This document shows, in pieces, positions 1 to 6,847 of a stretch of 21,887 nt of DNA. The stretch covers positions 1 through 21,887 of the forward strand of contig JBAZQI010000017.1 in the NCBI GenBank assembly GCA_041645325.1, in the 5' to 3' direction. Position 1 is the stretch's first letter. Each line of letters opens with the position of its first letter. The position numbers were made by a program, and so were the translations under genes. The notes under the pieces were generated by a model that made no database searches, was not told the DNA's origin, and saw only the letters and a program-made list of their open reading frames with translations. The stretch comes from JAFCCL01 sp041645325. Its GTDB lineage: Archaea; Iainarchaeota; Iainarchaeia; Iainarchaeales; GCA-2688035.

Positions 1-374
1 TGGAAGAATTCAGGCATCCGCACAACATCGGTGACATGAAGAACCCTGACGGCGTAGGCAAGGTCGGAAACGCACAGTGTGGGGATTTGATGTGGGTTTA
101 CATAAAAGTTGCCAAAAACAAGAAAGGCGAAGAAATAATCAAGGACATTAAGGTAAAGACGTTCGGTTGCGTGGCCGCTATCAGCACAAGCAGCGTTTTG
201 ACCACAATGGCGAAAGGAATGGCTTTGGAAGAGGCGCTTAAGATAAATAAGGAAAAAATAGCAAAAGAGCTTGGCGGCCTGCCTCCGGTAAAAATGCACT
301 GCTCTGTTTTATCAATGGACGGCTTGCGAAAGGCAATCGAAGACTATAGGAATAAAAAGGGAAAGGCAGACTAA
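1..374 (+). CDS. iscU: IscU/NifU-N type Fe-S cluster scaffold protein (5' truncated)
   Basis: Scaffold on which a cysteine desulfurase builds Fe-S clusters in the cytoplasm. The reading frame is open from base 3 with no start in the window, and 123 residues are visible. The residues before the first internal ATG (base 36) still match the family's N-terminal HP-N-G region, so that ATG is not the true start and the gene begins upstream. The three conserved cysteines are present in order: in AQCGDLM with the assembly Asp, in TFGCVAAIS, and in KMHCSVL near the C-terminus. The next gene, pth2, starts 30 nt downstream on the same strand and may be co-transcribed. A cysteine desulfurase gene just outside the window is expected from family context but is not visible. 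The family call is secure; a SufU-like role cannot be excluded. Confidence 0.9.
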   Translation, partial: EEFRHPHNIGDMKNPDGVGKVGNAQCGDLMWVYIKVAKNKKGEEIIKDIKVKTFGCVAAISTSSVLTTMAKGMALEEALKINKEKIAKELGGLPPVKMHCSVLSMDGLRKAIEDYRNKKGKAD

Positions 375-403
375 TTTTTAAGCGCTTTTGAGGGGATGAG
401 ACA

Positions 404-745
404 ATGGGGCTAAAGCAGGTTATAGTGATGAGGGCAGACCTGAAAATGGGCAAGGGCAAGATTGCTGCGCAGAGCGCACATGCAAGCGTTGCCGCCCTTG
501 AAAAAGTCACAACGCACACATTCAATGAATGGGTTTCCACAGGAATGAAAAAGGTTGTGCTGAGGGTTGAAGGCGAAAAAGAGCTTCTTGAGCTGTTCAT
601 GAAGGCGAAGAAAAAGTTTCCCGCGGCGCTAATCAAGGACGCCGGCCTTACACAGGTTGAACCAGGGACAGCAACCTGCATCTCGATAGGCCCGGCGGAA
701 GACATCGACCTTGACCATTTGACAGGGCACCTTAAGCTTCTTTAA
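404..745 (+). CDS. pth2: Peptidyl-tRNA hydrolase 2 (Pth2)
   Basis: Releases peptides from peptidyl-tRNA that has dropped off the ribosome. The 113-aa length is typical of archaeal Pth2. The N-terminal signature KQVIVMRADLKMGKGKIAAQ, followed by SAHAS, is the family hallmark and carries the catalytic-site Lys, Gln and His positions. The C-terminal part (DAGLTQVEPGTATCISIGP, then the DHLTGHLKLL end) is also characteristic. A purine-rich stretch (AGGGG, 391-395) precedes the ATG. It follows the IscU gene by 30 nt. The 3' end faces a minus-strand gene across a 131-nt spacer with two inverted repeats. Nothing unusual is seen in the protein. Confidence 0.95.
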   Translation: MGLKQVIVMRADLKMGKGKIAAQSAHASVAALEKVTTHTFNEWVSTGMKKVVLRVEGEKELLELFMKAKKKFPAALIKDAGLTQVEPGTATCISIGPAEDIDLDHLTGHLKLL

Positions 746-785
746 TCAGGCAAGGCAAAAAAAAGGGCAATTCTGGCTTCTTTAT

Positions 786-827
786 AGTAAAAGGCATAAT
801 TTTTTGAAGAATAAGCTGCCTTTTACT
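786..827. repeat. 11-bp perfect inverted repeat between convergent genes
   Basis: Arms AGTAAAAGGCA (786-796) and TGCCTTTTACT (817-827) are perfectly complementary around a 20-nt AT-rich spacer. It lies just past the pth2 stop codon and directly abuts a second inverted repeat. It may act as an RNA hairpin near the 3' end of the pth2 transcript; that role is inferred. Confidence 0.6.
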
Positions 828-876
828 TATAGCGAATGAGCAATAAATGTTCAATCATTAACGCCATTCGCTATAA
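827..876. repeat. 12-bp perfect inverted repeat abutting the stop codon of a minus-strand gene
   Basis: Arms TTATAGCGAATG (827-838) and CATTCGCTATAA (865-876) are perfectly complementary around a 26-nt spacer. The right arm ends one base before the minus-strand stop codon (877-879). With the preceding inverted repeat it fills most of the space between two convergent genes. Transcription end structure or small mobile-element remnant are both possible. Confidence 0.6.
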
Positions 877-1485
877 TCAGGAACCGTATTCCCCCGCAAC
901 CATGGAAAGGCAGTGGGCCTTGAAGTCCGTTGGCTGTGTTGGCAGGGCATCGCAGATTGCAGTATCATTAAGCCCTACGGCAACTGTTGAATGGCACATG
1001 TAAAGCTGGGTTTTGTCATCCTGCAGGTATTTGTCGCAGATTGCCGTTTTTTCCGCCCTTACTTGGGGCTCAAGCTTGTCACGGCAATCGTAAAAGGGCG
1101 CCATGCTTTCCTGCATTAAGGCATCGCAGGCATCAAGCTTTGCCTGCAAGGCCTCGCTTTGGTAGGCTGCAGCAATGCTCCTGATGCAGTCAATCCTTGT
1201 GGGCCTGCTTTCAATGTTCAGGCATTTTGACGCGTCAAATTCTTCGCCGGCTTTAAAGAGCCAGCATAAATCCCTCATATAGCTTGTAGTCTGGGTCCCG
1301 CATTCGTCAAGAGGGCTGTTTTCTTCAAGCGGAACAAGGGCCTGCTCGTCATAACCCAAATTGTCATAAGTCGGCTCATAGTCCTGCTCCAATGGCTGGG
1401 CTTCCTGCTGCTGGTACAACACGAAAACGATTGCGGCTATTGCAATAAGGGCAATTATTGCCCCTGCGATTATTCTCTTGTCCAT
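877..1485 (-). CDS. Membrane-anchored protein with five Cys-pair repeats
   Basis: I do not recognise a named family. The 202-aa protein has a short basic N-terminus, one hydrophobic helix (about residues 5-24, signal anchor), an acidic linker (25-60), and a domain with exactly ten cysteines at 62, 74, 88, 100, 120, 134, 150, 164, 178 and 192. They form five pairs spaced 12 or 14 residues apart, joined by spacers of 14-20 residues, with short helical-looking stretches between. This implies a repetitive, disulfide-stapled helical domain outside the membrane. The two segments around 150-164 and 178-192 are similar enough to suggest internal duplication. A TATA-like box (1508-1517) lies about 23 nt upstream of the ATG, which supports this start and a leaderless transcript. 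It is divergent from the next gene. Confidence 0.75.
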   Translation of the reverse strand: MDKRIIAGAIIALIAIAAIVFVLYQQQEAQPLEQDYEPTYDNLGYDEQALVPLEENSPLDECGTQTTSYMRDLCWLFKAGEEFDASKCLNIESRPTRIDCIRSIAAAYQSEALQAKLDACDALMQESMAPFYDCRDKLEPQVRAEKTAICDKYLQDDKTQLYMCHSTVAVGLNDTAICDALPTQPTDFKAHCLSMVAGEYGS

Positions 1486-1507
1486 CCACAGCTATAATGT
1501 TTGAAAT

Positions 1508-1517
1508 CATATTTAAG
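1508..1517 (-). promoter_or_regulatory. TATA-like box for the Cys-repeat protein gene
   Basis: On the minus strand this reads CTTAAATATG. It is about 23-32 nt upstream of the ATG at 1485, the distance expected if transcription starts at or next to the start codon. Confidence 0.5.
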
Positions 1518-1526
1518 CTTTATCAG

Positions 1527-1547
1527 GAAACTTTTAGGAAAAGTTTC
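1527..1547. repeat. 9-bp perfect hairpin in a divergent promoter region
   Basis: GAAACTTTT (1527-1535), loop AGG, AAAAGTTTC (1539-1547). It lies between the divergent genes starting at 1485 (minus) and 1654 (plus). A weaker 6-bp inverted repeat, GTGGCA/TGCCAC, follows at 1558-1563 and 1580-1585. A regulator-binding palindrome or a leader hairpin is possible. Confidence 0.4.
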
Positions 1548-1653
1548 ACCAAAAAAAGTGGCAATACATAAACTTTACATGCCACGGGAAAGGCAATGCC
1601 TGATTTGTGATACTTTTATTAACTGAAAAGAAGTAATAGAATGCGGTGAAGGA

Positions 1654-2322
1654 ATGGCGGAAAAGGGTACACCAGGCCAGGCAAGCATCATTTCGGTAAT
1701 AAGGGAGATGGTGAAAAGCGGCGAAAGCGAGGAAAAAATTCTTGCCTCATTGAACGAGCTTGGGATAAATCAAAAGGACGCGAAAAAGCTTTTGTTGCTG
1801 GGCGAAGCAGACACCTTTGCATTGCTTCAAAGCGAAATAAACAAAATGGTCAAGGAATACTTTGACAAGGAAAAGCCGTCGTTTGAAGAAAGCATAAGGG
1901 ATGAGGTCAAAAAAGAAGAGCAGGGAATGATAGACAGAATTGAAAAAAGGACATTGTCTGCATTCAAGGAAGACCAGAAATTCATTGAGAACCAGGCAAC
2001 AATGTTCCAGGCGCGCATCAACCAAAGCGTGAAAAACATCCTGCAATTGAACGAACAGACAAGGCAGCAGATGGCTGACCTGGGAAACAGGGTTTCAAAC
2101 AACGAAAGGGAAACATGGGCTTTAAAGGACAGGATTTACGGAAGCAGGCTTGTAGGCATAGTAAGCATTATTCTTGTGGCATTGGAAATAGGCCTTGTGG
2201 GCGCAACAGCCTACATGATCCTCACCGGCTTTGGGGGGGCAGACTTAAACGTGCTTATTACGGCAGCCGCAATCGGCTTAATCCTTGCCACGATGATTTT
2301 CCTCATAAGGCTGAAGATTTAA
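1654..2322 (+). CDS. Coiled-coil protein with two C-terminal membrane helices
   Basis: No named family recognised. The 222-aa protein starts with a small helical segment (residues 10-50; ESEEKILASLNELGINQKDA resembles the short helix-loop-helix seen in UBA-like modules, which is only a resemblance). A long charged, Gln-rich helical stretch (about 55-160) with heptad-like hydrophobic spacing is probably a coiled coil. Two hydrophobic helices follow at about 166-191 and 198-219, ending in RLKI. The coiled coil would therefore sit in the cytoplasm, anchored by a C-terminal hairpin. GGTGAAGGA a few bases before the ATG can serve as a ribosome binding site. The gene is alone on its strand and diverges from the Cys-repeat protein gene. 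Confidence 0.75.
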   Translation: MAEKGTPGQASIISVIREMVKSGESEEKILASLNELGINQKDAKKLLLLGEADTFALLQSEINKMVKEYFDKEKPSFEESIRDEVKKEEQGMIDRIEKRTLSAFKEDQKFIENQATMFQARINQSVKNILQLNEQTRQQMADLGNRVSNNERETWALKDRIYGSRLVGIVSIILVALEIGLVGATAYMILTGFGGADLNVLITAAAIGLILATMIFLIRLKI

Positions 2323-2353
2323 AAAAGGGCCATTTCCAAAAACCTTGGAAGAA

Positions 2354-2494
2354 TCAGAATCTTTTCTCATTATAGGCCTTAAATTCCACCAATGCCCTGA
2401 TGGCATCCTTCAGCAAAACCTTGTTCTTAATGCCCTTGGTTTCCTCAAGCTTTAGCCTGAGATCGGAAATAATGTCATCAACAAGAAGCCTCAT
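2354..2494 (-). CDS. Small 46-aa helical protein
   Basis: A short minus-strand ORF: it starts MRLLVDDIISDLRLKLEE and ends AYNEKRF. It is charged, lacks cysteines and low complexity, and looks like two amphipathic helices. AGGGGG about 10 nt upstream of the ATG could be a Shine-Dalgarno site. It starts 33 nt after the stop of the Hjc gene on the same strand, so it is likely in the same transcript. No function can be assigned. Codon use resembles the neighbours (AAG, CTT, AGG, GAA), which supports it being real. Confidence 0.5.
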   Translation of the reverse strand: MRLLVDDIISDLRLKLEETKGIKNKVLLKDAIRALVEFKAYNEKRF

Positions 2495-2526
2495 AAAAAC
2501 AATTCCCCCTGAAAAGCCTTAAAAAT

Positions 2527-2913
2527 TCAACCAATAACGGCATCCAAAGCCATTGCCCTCTCCATTGCAACCCTTTGGCTGATGGTAAAAAACTTGCCGG
2601 TATTGCACATTTGCCCAGGCTTGAGGAAAAACCAGCCCTTTCTCGGAATCTTCCAGCCAACAAAGGCCTCTGCGCCAGCCCTCTCAGCCCAATCTGAAAG
2701 CTCGCCAATCTGGGCAACCGAAACTGCAAGATTCTGTGCCTTCCTGGCCTTGCACTCAACAGCAATAATCCTGCCTTTTTTCAATGCAATAATGTCAGGC
2801 GCAGGCAAAGGGCTTGTTCCGGAACCTGCAATCCTCACCACGGAAAAACCGGCATCAAAAAACAAGTGCATCAATTCCCTTTCGGCATTCGCACCCTTGG
2901 CATGGTAAACCAT
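2527..2913 (-). CDS. hjc: Archaeal Holliday junction resolvase Hjc
   Basis: Structure-specific endonuclease that cuts four-way DNA junctions in recombination, PD-(D/E)XK nuclease fold. From the ATG at 2913 the protein has 128 residues, the usual family size. The KGANAEREL box gives E11 and R12. VVRIAGSGTS is the conserved strand and Ser loop. D40 lies in APDII, and E53 and K55 in AVECKARK, completing the E-D-E-x-K active site. The frame stays open for 31 more codons upstream, but that stretch is Cys/Leu-rich and unlike the family. An A/T-rich box (minus strand TTTTTTATG) about 25 nt before 2913-2919 fits a leaderless start. ATG 2919 is an alternative, adding two residues. A 46-aa ORF follows on the same strand. 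Confidence 0.92.
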   Translation of the reverse strand: MVYHAKGANAERELMHLFFDAGFSVVRIAGSGTSPLPAPDIIALKKGRIIAVECKARKAQNLAVSVAQIGELSDWAERAGAEAFVGWKIPRKGWFFLKPGQMCNTGKFFTISQRVAMERAMALDAVIG

Positions 2914-3136
2914 GGACATAAGGAAACAGGAACAGCATAAAAAAAGTGCTGTTTTCTTGGGAAAAAGGGCACAAGAAAGGAGCCGGGAACGCCGGTTTGG
3001 AACCAAAAACCCAGCCTTTTTAATGCTTGCTATACATAATTATTTTGTAGAATCAGGCCTTTTTGGGAAAAAAACCTTTGAAGGCATTAAAAAAAATTGA
3101 GAAATTAAAAATTTATCAAAAGCGAGAAATCAATCA

Positions 3137-3146
3137 TTAATTAAAA
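3137..3146 (+). promoter_or_regulatory. TATA-like box for the DUF167 gene
   Basis: TTAATTAAAA centred about 30 nt before the ATG at 3172, inside an AT-rich gap (3007-3171) that separates two divergent genes and holds no other gene I can see. Confidence 0.45.
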
Positions 3147-3171
3147 GCATTTTATTGTTGAATTGCTTTGA

Positions 3172-3477
3172 ATGATTGCAATAAAAGGATTGGAAAAAAA
3201 TCTGGCGGAAACAAGGCAAGGCGTTTTGCTGCCTGTGCAGGTTGTTCCGCAAGGCAAACAATTTGCCGTGATTGGTTTTGATGAATGGCTTGGCGCCTTA
3301 AAAATAAGGTTGCGGGCAAAAGCGGAAAAAGGAAAGGCAAACCAGGAATTGGTTGAAGAACTGCGGAAAATTTTCAGCGCAGAAGTTGAAATTGCCGCAG
3401 GCGAAAAATCGCAGCGCAAAAAGCTGCTTGTGCACGCGCCAAAAGCGCATGTGCTGAAAATCCTTTCCGGCCTATAA
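3172..3477 (+). CDS. DUF167 / YggU (UPF0235) family protein
   Basis: A 101-aa protein matching the small alpha/beta DUF167 fold. Visible are the first strand with VQVVPQGK, the signature RLRAKAEKGKANQELVEEL (about residues 44-62) with the conserved A-x-x-GKAN, and the closing EIAAGEKSQRKKLLV, which matches the family's G-x-x-S-R-x-K motif. The molecular function of the family is unknown. It starts 258 nt upstream of the Hjc start on the opposite strand and is followed after 51 nt by dnaG on the same strand, so the two may share a transcript. The family is often found near information-processing genes, which fits here but says little. Confidence 0.88.
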   Translation: MIAIKGLEKNLAETRQGVLLPVQVVPQGKQFAVIGFDEWLGALKIRLRAKAEKGKANQELVEELRKIFSAEVEIAAGEKSQRKKLLVHAPKAHVLKILSGL

Positions 3478-3515
3478 GGGCAAAAAAAAACCTGATTCTA
3501 CGCAAACAAAAAAAA

Positions 3516-3520
3516 GGTGA
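3516..3520 (+). promoter_or_regulatory. Shine-Dalgarno GGTGA that decides the dnaG start
   Basis: GGTGA ends 8 nt before the ATG at 3529. It overlaps an in-frame GTG at 3517, so 3529 is the better start, and the protein then begins MAKTYL as in other archaeal DnaG proteins. Confidence 0.6.
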
Positions 3521-3528
3521 TTTGCGAA

Positions 3529-5067
3529 ATGGCAAAAACATATTTGAGTACTGTGAAGTACGTTATCAAAACGGATTTTACAATAGACGGAATAGTGGAC
3601 AAACATGACATAATAGGCGCAATATTCGGCCAAAGCGAAGGCCTGATAGGCGAAGAAATGGACCTCAAAGAGCTGCAAAAAAACGGCAAGCTCGGCAGGA
3701 TAGAGGTTGAAACACAGGTAAAAAGCGGCAAGACAGTCGGAACACTGATTATTCCAAGCAGCCTTGACAGGGTCCAAACAAGCATTCTTGCAGCTGCAAT
3801 AGAATCGGTTGACAAGGTGGGACCGTGCAACAGCGAATTCAAGACAGAATCCATTGAAGACGCAAGAAAAGAAAAAAGAAAGGCTGTCACCGAAAGGGCA
3901 AAAGAGTTGCTGCTAAAAATGGGGGCAGACATGCCTGAGACCCAGGAGCTTGCAGAGGAAATAAAAGGGCAGGCAAGGACATCTGAACTCAAGGAAATAG
4001 GCAGGGACAGGATTGCAATAGGCCCTGAAGTTGACTCAAGCAAAGAACTAATCCTTGTTGAAGGAAGGGCAGATGTCATAAACCTTGTCAAGCACGGCAT
4101 AAAAAACGTTGCAGGCGTAGGCGGAGCAAAGGTCTCAAGGACAATAGTCAACCTTGCAAGGGGCAAGGAAGTAACTGTTTTTGCCGACGGAGACAGGGGC
4201 GGGGACATAATAGCAAGGCAATTGAGCCAGGCGATCAAAGTTGACTTCATTGCAAGGGCCCCGGACGGCAAGGAAGTTGAAGAACTCACACTCAAGGAAA
4301 TACTTGCTTCTCTGAGAAAAAAAGAAGCGATTGGCAAGGCGCTTCACGCCGAAATCCCGTTCGCCACAAGAAACGGCAGCCAAAGGTTTGACGAAAGAAA
4401 CGACCGCTTTGAGGAAAAAAGGGAAATAGGCCCTGTAGAAAGAAACTCATTTGAAGAAAGAAGGGAAAGCGCACCCTTTGGAGAAAGAAAGGAATTCGGC
4501 TCAGGCAGCAGAAGGGAAAGCGCACAGTTCGGCGAGCCGAGGGAAAGAAGAACGTTTGGAGAAAAAAGGGAATTCGGCTTCGGAGGCAGTGGCTTCGGAA
4601 ACAGAAGAGAATTTGAACCAAGGAACAGGGGCTTCGGAGGCAGTGGCCCGAGAAGAGAAGGCTTTGGAGGCATGGACAGGACGCCGAGAAGCGAGGGTAG
4701 CAGCGAAAGAAGAGAGCTTGAGCCAAGAGAAAACGAAATGGCGGGGCCAAGGCCGTTTTCAGAGGAAAAAAGGGAAATGACAATCAGGCCAAGGGATTTG
4801 GGCGCATTTTCACAGGCAATGCGGGAGCTTGAAGGAAGCCTCAAAGCGCGCTTTCTGGATTCTGAAATGAAAACAGTCAAAGAGGTAAATGTGCGCGACC
4901 TCCTGAAAGAAATGCCAAAGCACAAGGCGGAAGCAATAGTGCTTGACGGCATTGTGACCAAAAGGCTGCTTGAAGAAGCCGAAAAAAGCGAAGTAAAGCA
5001 GCTTGTCGGCGTAAAAAAAGGCAGGATTGAAGAATCAGAAAAAGTAAGGGTTTCAACCCTGTATTGA
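3529..5067 (+). CDS. dnaG: Archaeal DnaG-like primase with a long repetitive Arg/Glu/Gly linker
   Basis: Archaeal DnaG is a Toprim-domain protein that makes short primers in vitro and is associated with the exosome. From ATG 3529 the protein has 512 residues. The N-terminal domain (1-165) has the family start KTYLSTVKYVIKTDF and the IIGAIFGQSEGLIG segment. The Toprim domain (about 170-265) has E178 in LVEGRADV and D220/D222 in FADGDRGGD. Residues 282-418 (bases 4372-4782) are a low-complexity run of degenerate units such as FGERKEFG and ERRESAPFG, mixed with Gly-rich GFGGSG pieces. A conserved C-terminal region follows (about 420-512: AMRELEGSLKARFLD and KHKAEAIVLDGIVTKRL). The linker is variable in the family but this one is large. 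No frameshift is seen. Confidence 0.95.
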   Translation: MAKTYLSTVKYVIKTDFTIDGIVDKHDIIGAIFGQSEGLIGEEMDLKELQKNGKLGRIEVETQVKSGKTVGTLIIPSSLDRVQTSILAAAIESVDKVGPCNSEFKTESIEDARKEKRKAVTERAKELLLKMGADMPETQELAEEIKGQARTSELKEIGRDRIAIGPEVDSSKELILVEGRADVINLVKHGIKNVAGVGGAKVSRTIVNLARGKEVTVFADGDRGGDIIARQLSQAIKVDFIARAPDGKEVEELTLKEILASLRKKEAIGKALHAEIPFATRNGSQRFDERNDRFEEKREIGPVERNSFEERRESAPFGERKEFGSGSRRESAQFGEPRERRTFGEKREFGFGGSGFGNRREFEPRNRGFGGSGPRREGFGGMDRTPRSEGSSERRELEPRENEMAGPRPFSEEKREMTIRPRDLGAFSQAMRELEGSLKARFLDSEMKTVKEVNVRDLLKEMPKHKAEAIVLDGIVTKRLLEEAEKSEVKQLVGVKKGRIEESEKVRVSTLY

Positions 5068-5072
5068 AACCA

Positions 5073-5495
5073 TTACTTCTTTTTTCTTTTTTCTTCACTT
5101 AACATTGGCTTGGCCAGGCCTGAGGGCCTGACAACCCTTGTGTGGTAAAGGAAAAGGCCAAAGACAAAAACCGCGGCCCACCATAAAAGCCAGGCAATTG
5201 AAGTAAGCAGGGTAACCGCAAACTGCCTGGAGGTAATCCTCGGCTGGTCAGCCCTCAACTGCAGGCCGGTAATATTGTACAATGAGTCCTTGCAGTCAAG
5301 GTACTTCGCCATTGAAATCGCATCCGTGCCAGTGCCAATCTGCGCAATGCAATCAGGGTACTTTTTTATCGTGTCCCATGTGTCAAACATGTGGCCGGCA
5401 GCAACAATGAACATCACAATGGCAAGCACAACCACAAAGGCGCCCAAAAGCCTTGGCAGGAAAACCCTGCTTTTTCCAAAATAAAACAAAGCCAT
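5073..5495 (-). CDS. Small double-TM protein with an extracytoplasmic Cys-pair loop
   Basis: Unrecognised 140-aa membrane protein. Helix 1 is about residues 12-34, then a 55-residue loop holding Cys49 and Cys68, then helix 2 at about 92-117. The C-terminal tail is strongly basic (EEKRKKK). Positive charges at both ends predict both termini inside and the loop with its two cysteines outside, so a disulfide is likely. A TATA-like box (5528-5536) about 33-41 nt upstream of the ATG supports the start. It is convergent with dnaG, only 5 nt apart, and lies downstream of another minus-strand envelope protein gene. Confidence 0.72.
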   Translation of the reverse strand: MALFYFGKSRVFLPRLLGAFVVVLAIVMFIVAAGHMFDTWDTIKKYPDCIAQIGTGTDAISMAKYLDCKDSLYNITGLQLRADQPRITSRQFAVTLLTSIAWLLWWAAVFVFGLFLYHTRVVRPSGLAKPMLSEEKRKKK

Positions 5496-5527
5496 AATTT
5501 TTCACTGAAAGAAATAACACTTTTATT

Positions 5528-5536
5528 ATATTTAAA
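5528..5536 (-). promoter_or_regulatory. TATA-like box for the 140-aa membrane protein gene
   Basis: Minus strand reads TTTAAATAT followed by AATAAAAG, about 33-41 nt upstream of the ATG at 5495, implying a leader of about 10 nt. Confidence 0.5.
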
Positions 5537-5637
5537 CATTGCCTTGCAGAAATCATGGAAACAACCCGCGGCATAATATTTTCCCGCTCAGCACTTAAAA
5601 CATTGCAAGCCTCGTTTGCCTATTATAATCTATCGCT

Positions 5638-6540
5638 TCAACACCACGGAAAATTACATGAAGCTGTGGCGCACCAATTTGCGACCCAACTGCCATCAGG
5701 CTGGCAGGTCTGATAATAAAAAGTGCAAATACCACCCCCGCAAACATCATGTGTCTTGCAACGGGCTCCAGTGCTATAAGTCGTCCCGGCAAAAGTGCAA
5801 AGAACGCTTGAAGGTACATTTGCGCAAGTTACAGTGCCGTCGGCATTAACAACCCTGATTGCCTGATTGGCTGCACAGGTGCCTGTTACTCTTCTCTGCA
5901 AATAGCTTGTGTCCGCAGTTAATGTAACATCGCCGCTTGTTCCGCCGCCACTAAGGCCTGTTCCAGCTGCGACCCCTGTAATATCGCCAGTACCACCGAC
6001 ATCGTCTGCTTCACAGGCAACAGTGCCGTCGGCATTGACAACCCTTACAGAGCTTCCGGCAGCACAAGAGCCTGAAACACGCCTCTGCAGATAGCTTGTG
6101 TCAGGGGCTATTGTAATTGTGTCAGTTGTTGAGTTTCCGGTAATAGTTATGCCAGAAGCCGCTGAGAGGACAAGCGTGTCATTTGCGCTTTCAGCCGCAG
6201 GGTCTGTGCCTAAAGGGGCATCAATTGTTGCGAAAGAATACTGGGCGCCGCCAGAACCAACATCATCCACTTCACAGGAAACCGTGCCATCAGCATTAAT
6301 CACCCTTATGCTGCTGCCGGCAGCACACAGGTCAGTGACCTGCTGCTGAATCTTTGCAAGCGACTGAACCAGGCTGGCATCACCCTGAAAATAACCCTGA
6401 ATTGTGGACAAAGCATGCCCGGGGTTTGGAACAACACCGGGCAAAACAACATACGCAAAAGCGCCAACCACAAAAACAGTCACTATAAAAGCCACCACAA
6501 GATGAAAAAAAGAGTTTGGGACAGTGAGCTTTAAAGACAT
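5638..6540 (-). CDS. Anchored surface protein with fibre-like Cys repeats and a Cys-rich tip
   Basis: 300 residues from the ATG at 6540. An N-terminal membrane helix (about 10-34) is followed by a helical stretch (45-70). Three C-x16-C units at 72-89, 159-176 and 222-239 share SSIRVINADGTVSC-like sequence, and TSYLQRRV precedes the second and third. The intervening sequence is Thr/Ser/Gly-rich and beta-prone (ITITGNSTTDTITIAPD). The last 53 residues hold eight cysteines (248, 261, 267, 272, 279, 290, 295, 300). The NADGTVTC phrase resembles repeats I know from bacterial and phage tail-fibre-like or exported beta-rich proteins; this is recollection, not a search. It is probably an exported stalk or adhesin. 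The frame is open for 58 codons upstream, but that part looks non-coding, and AAGGGTG 9 nt before 6540 supports the chosen start. Confidence 0.75.
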   Translation of the reverse strand: MSLKLTVPNSFFHLVVAFIVTVFVVGAFAYVVLPGVVPNPGHALSTIQGYFQGDASLVQSLAKIQQQVTDLCAAGSSIRVINADGTVSCEVDDVGSGGAQYSFATIDAPLGTDPAAESANDTLVLSAASGITITGNSTTDTITIAPDTSYLQRRVSGSCAAGSSVRVVNADGTVACEADDVGGTGDITGVAAGTGLSGGGTSGDVTLTADTSYLQRRVTGTCAANQAIRVVNADGTVTCANVPSSVLCTFAGTTYSTGARCKTHDVCGGGICTFYYQTCQPDGSWVANWCATASCNFPWC

Positions 6541-6549
6541 AAAACAAAA

Positions 6550-6596
6550 CACCCTTTTCTTATGCTTATTATTCAACGATTTCAGAATATTTAAAT
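6550..6596 (-). promoter_or_regulatory. TATA box and Shine-Dalgarno of the fibre-like protein gene
   Basis: A minus-strand TATA-like ATTTAAATATT at 6586-6596 should start transcription near 6566, leaving a leader of about 26 nt. Within it AAGGGTG (6550-6556) lies 9 nt before the ATG. Many neighbouring genes instead look leaderless. Confidence 0.5.
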
Positions 6597-6739
6597 GTTG
6601 GGATACAACAAAAAGCGCTTTTTCTTGAAAGCAGTTGTTCTGGCAGCAAGGCAGGGATTCGGAAACATTGTTGTTCCAAAGGACTAATGGGCGAAATGGA
6701 AGCATGAAGCGCAAGCATGCGCCCCGTTAAAACAAGGAT

Positions 6740-6748
6740 ATTAAAATA
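6740..6748 (+). promoter_or_regulatory. TATA-like box for tRNA-Val
   Basis: A TTAAAATA-type run about 27-35 nt upstream of the mature tRNA 5' end at 6775, the usual archaeal tRNA promoter distance. Confidence 0.5.
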
Positions 6749-6774
6749 GGTTTCTGCCCAGAGAAATTAAGCAC

Positions 6775-6847
6775 GGGCTCGTGGTCTAGTGGTTATGACG
6801 ATGCTTTTACAAAGCATAGGCCGGGAGTTCAATTCTCCCCGGGCCCA
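6775..6847 (+). tRNA. tRNA-Val(TAC)
   Basis: A complete 73-nt cloverleaf. The acceptor GGGCTCG pairs with CGGGCCC (one T-G wobble), the D stem is GTC/GAC, and the anticodon stem ATGCT/AGCAT surrounds TTTACAA with anticodon TAC. The T arm is GGGAG-TTCAATT-CTCCC and the discriminator is A. There is no intron and no encoded CCA. T-rich runs follow within 20 nt. Confidence 0.95.

Noticed and set aside
36..374. IscU gene starting at the ATG at 36
   Set aside because: The frame is open to the left edge and the residues before it match the family, so the ATG is internal.
2914..3006. N-terminal extension of Hjc
   Set aside because: Cys/Leu-rich and unlike the family; it would also include the TATA-like box.
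3498..4337. 279-codon minus-strand ORF, and similar ones to 4961
   Set aside because: Antisense shadows of dnaG with Ser/Leu/Phe-rich low-complexity sequence.
6541..6714. N-terminal extension of the fibre-like protein
   Set aside because: It overlaps the TATA and Shine-Dalgarno sites and lacks any signal-peptide logic; the ATG at 6540 directly precedes the membrane helix.
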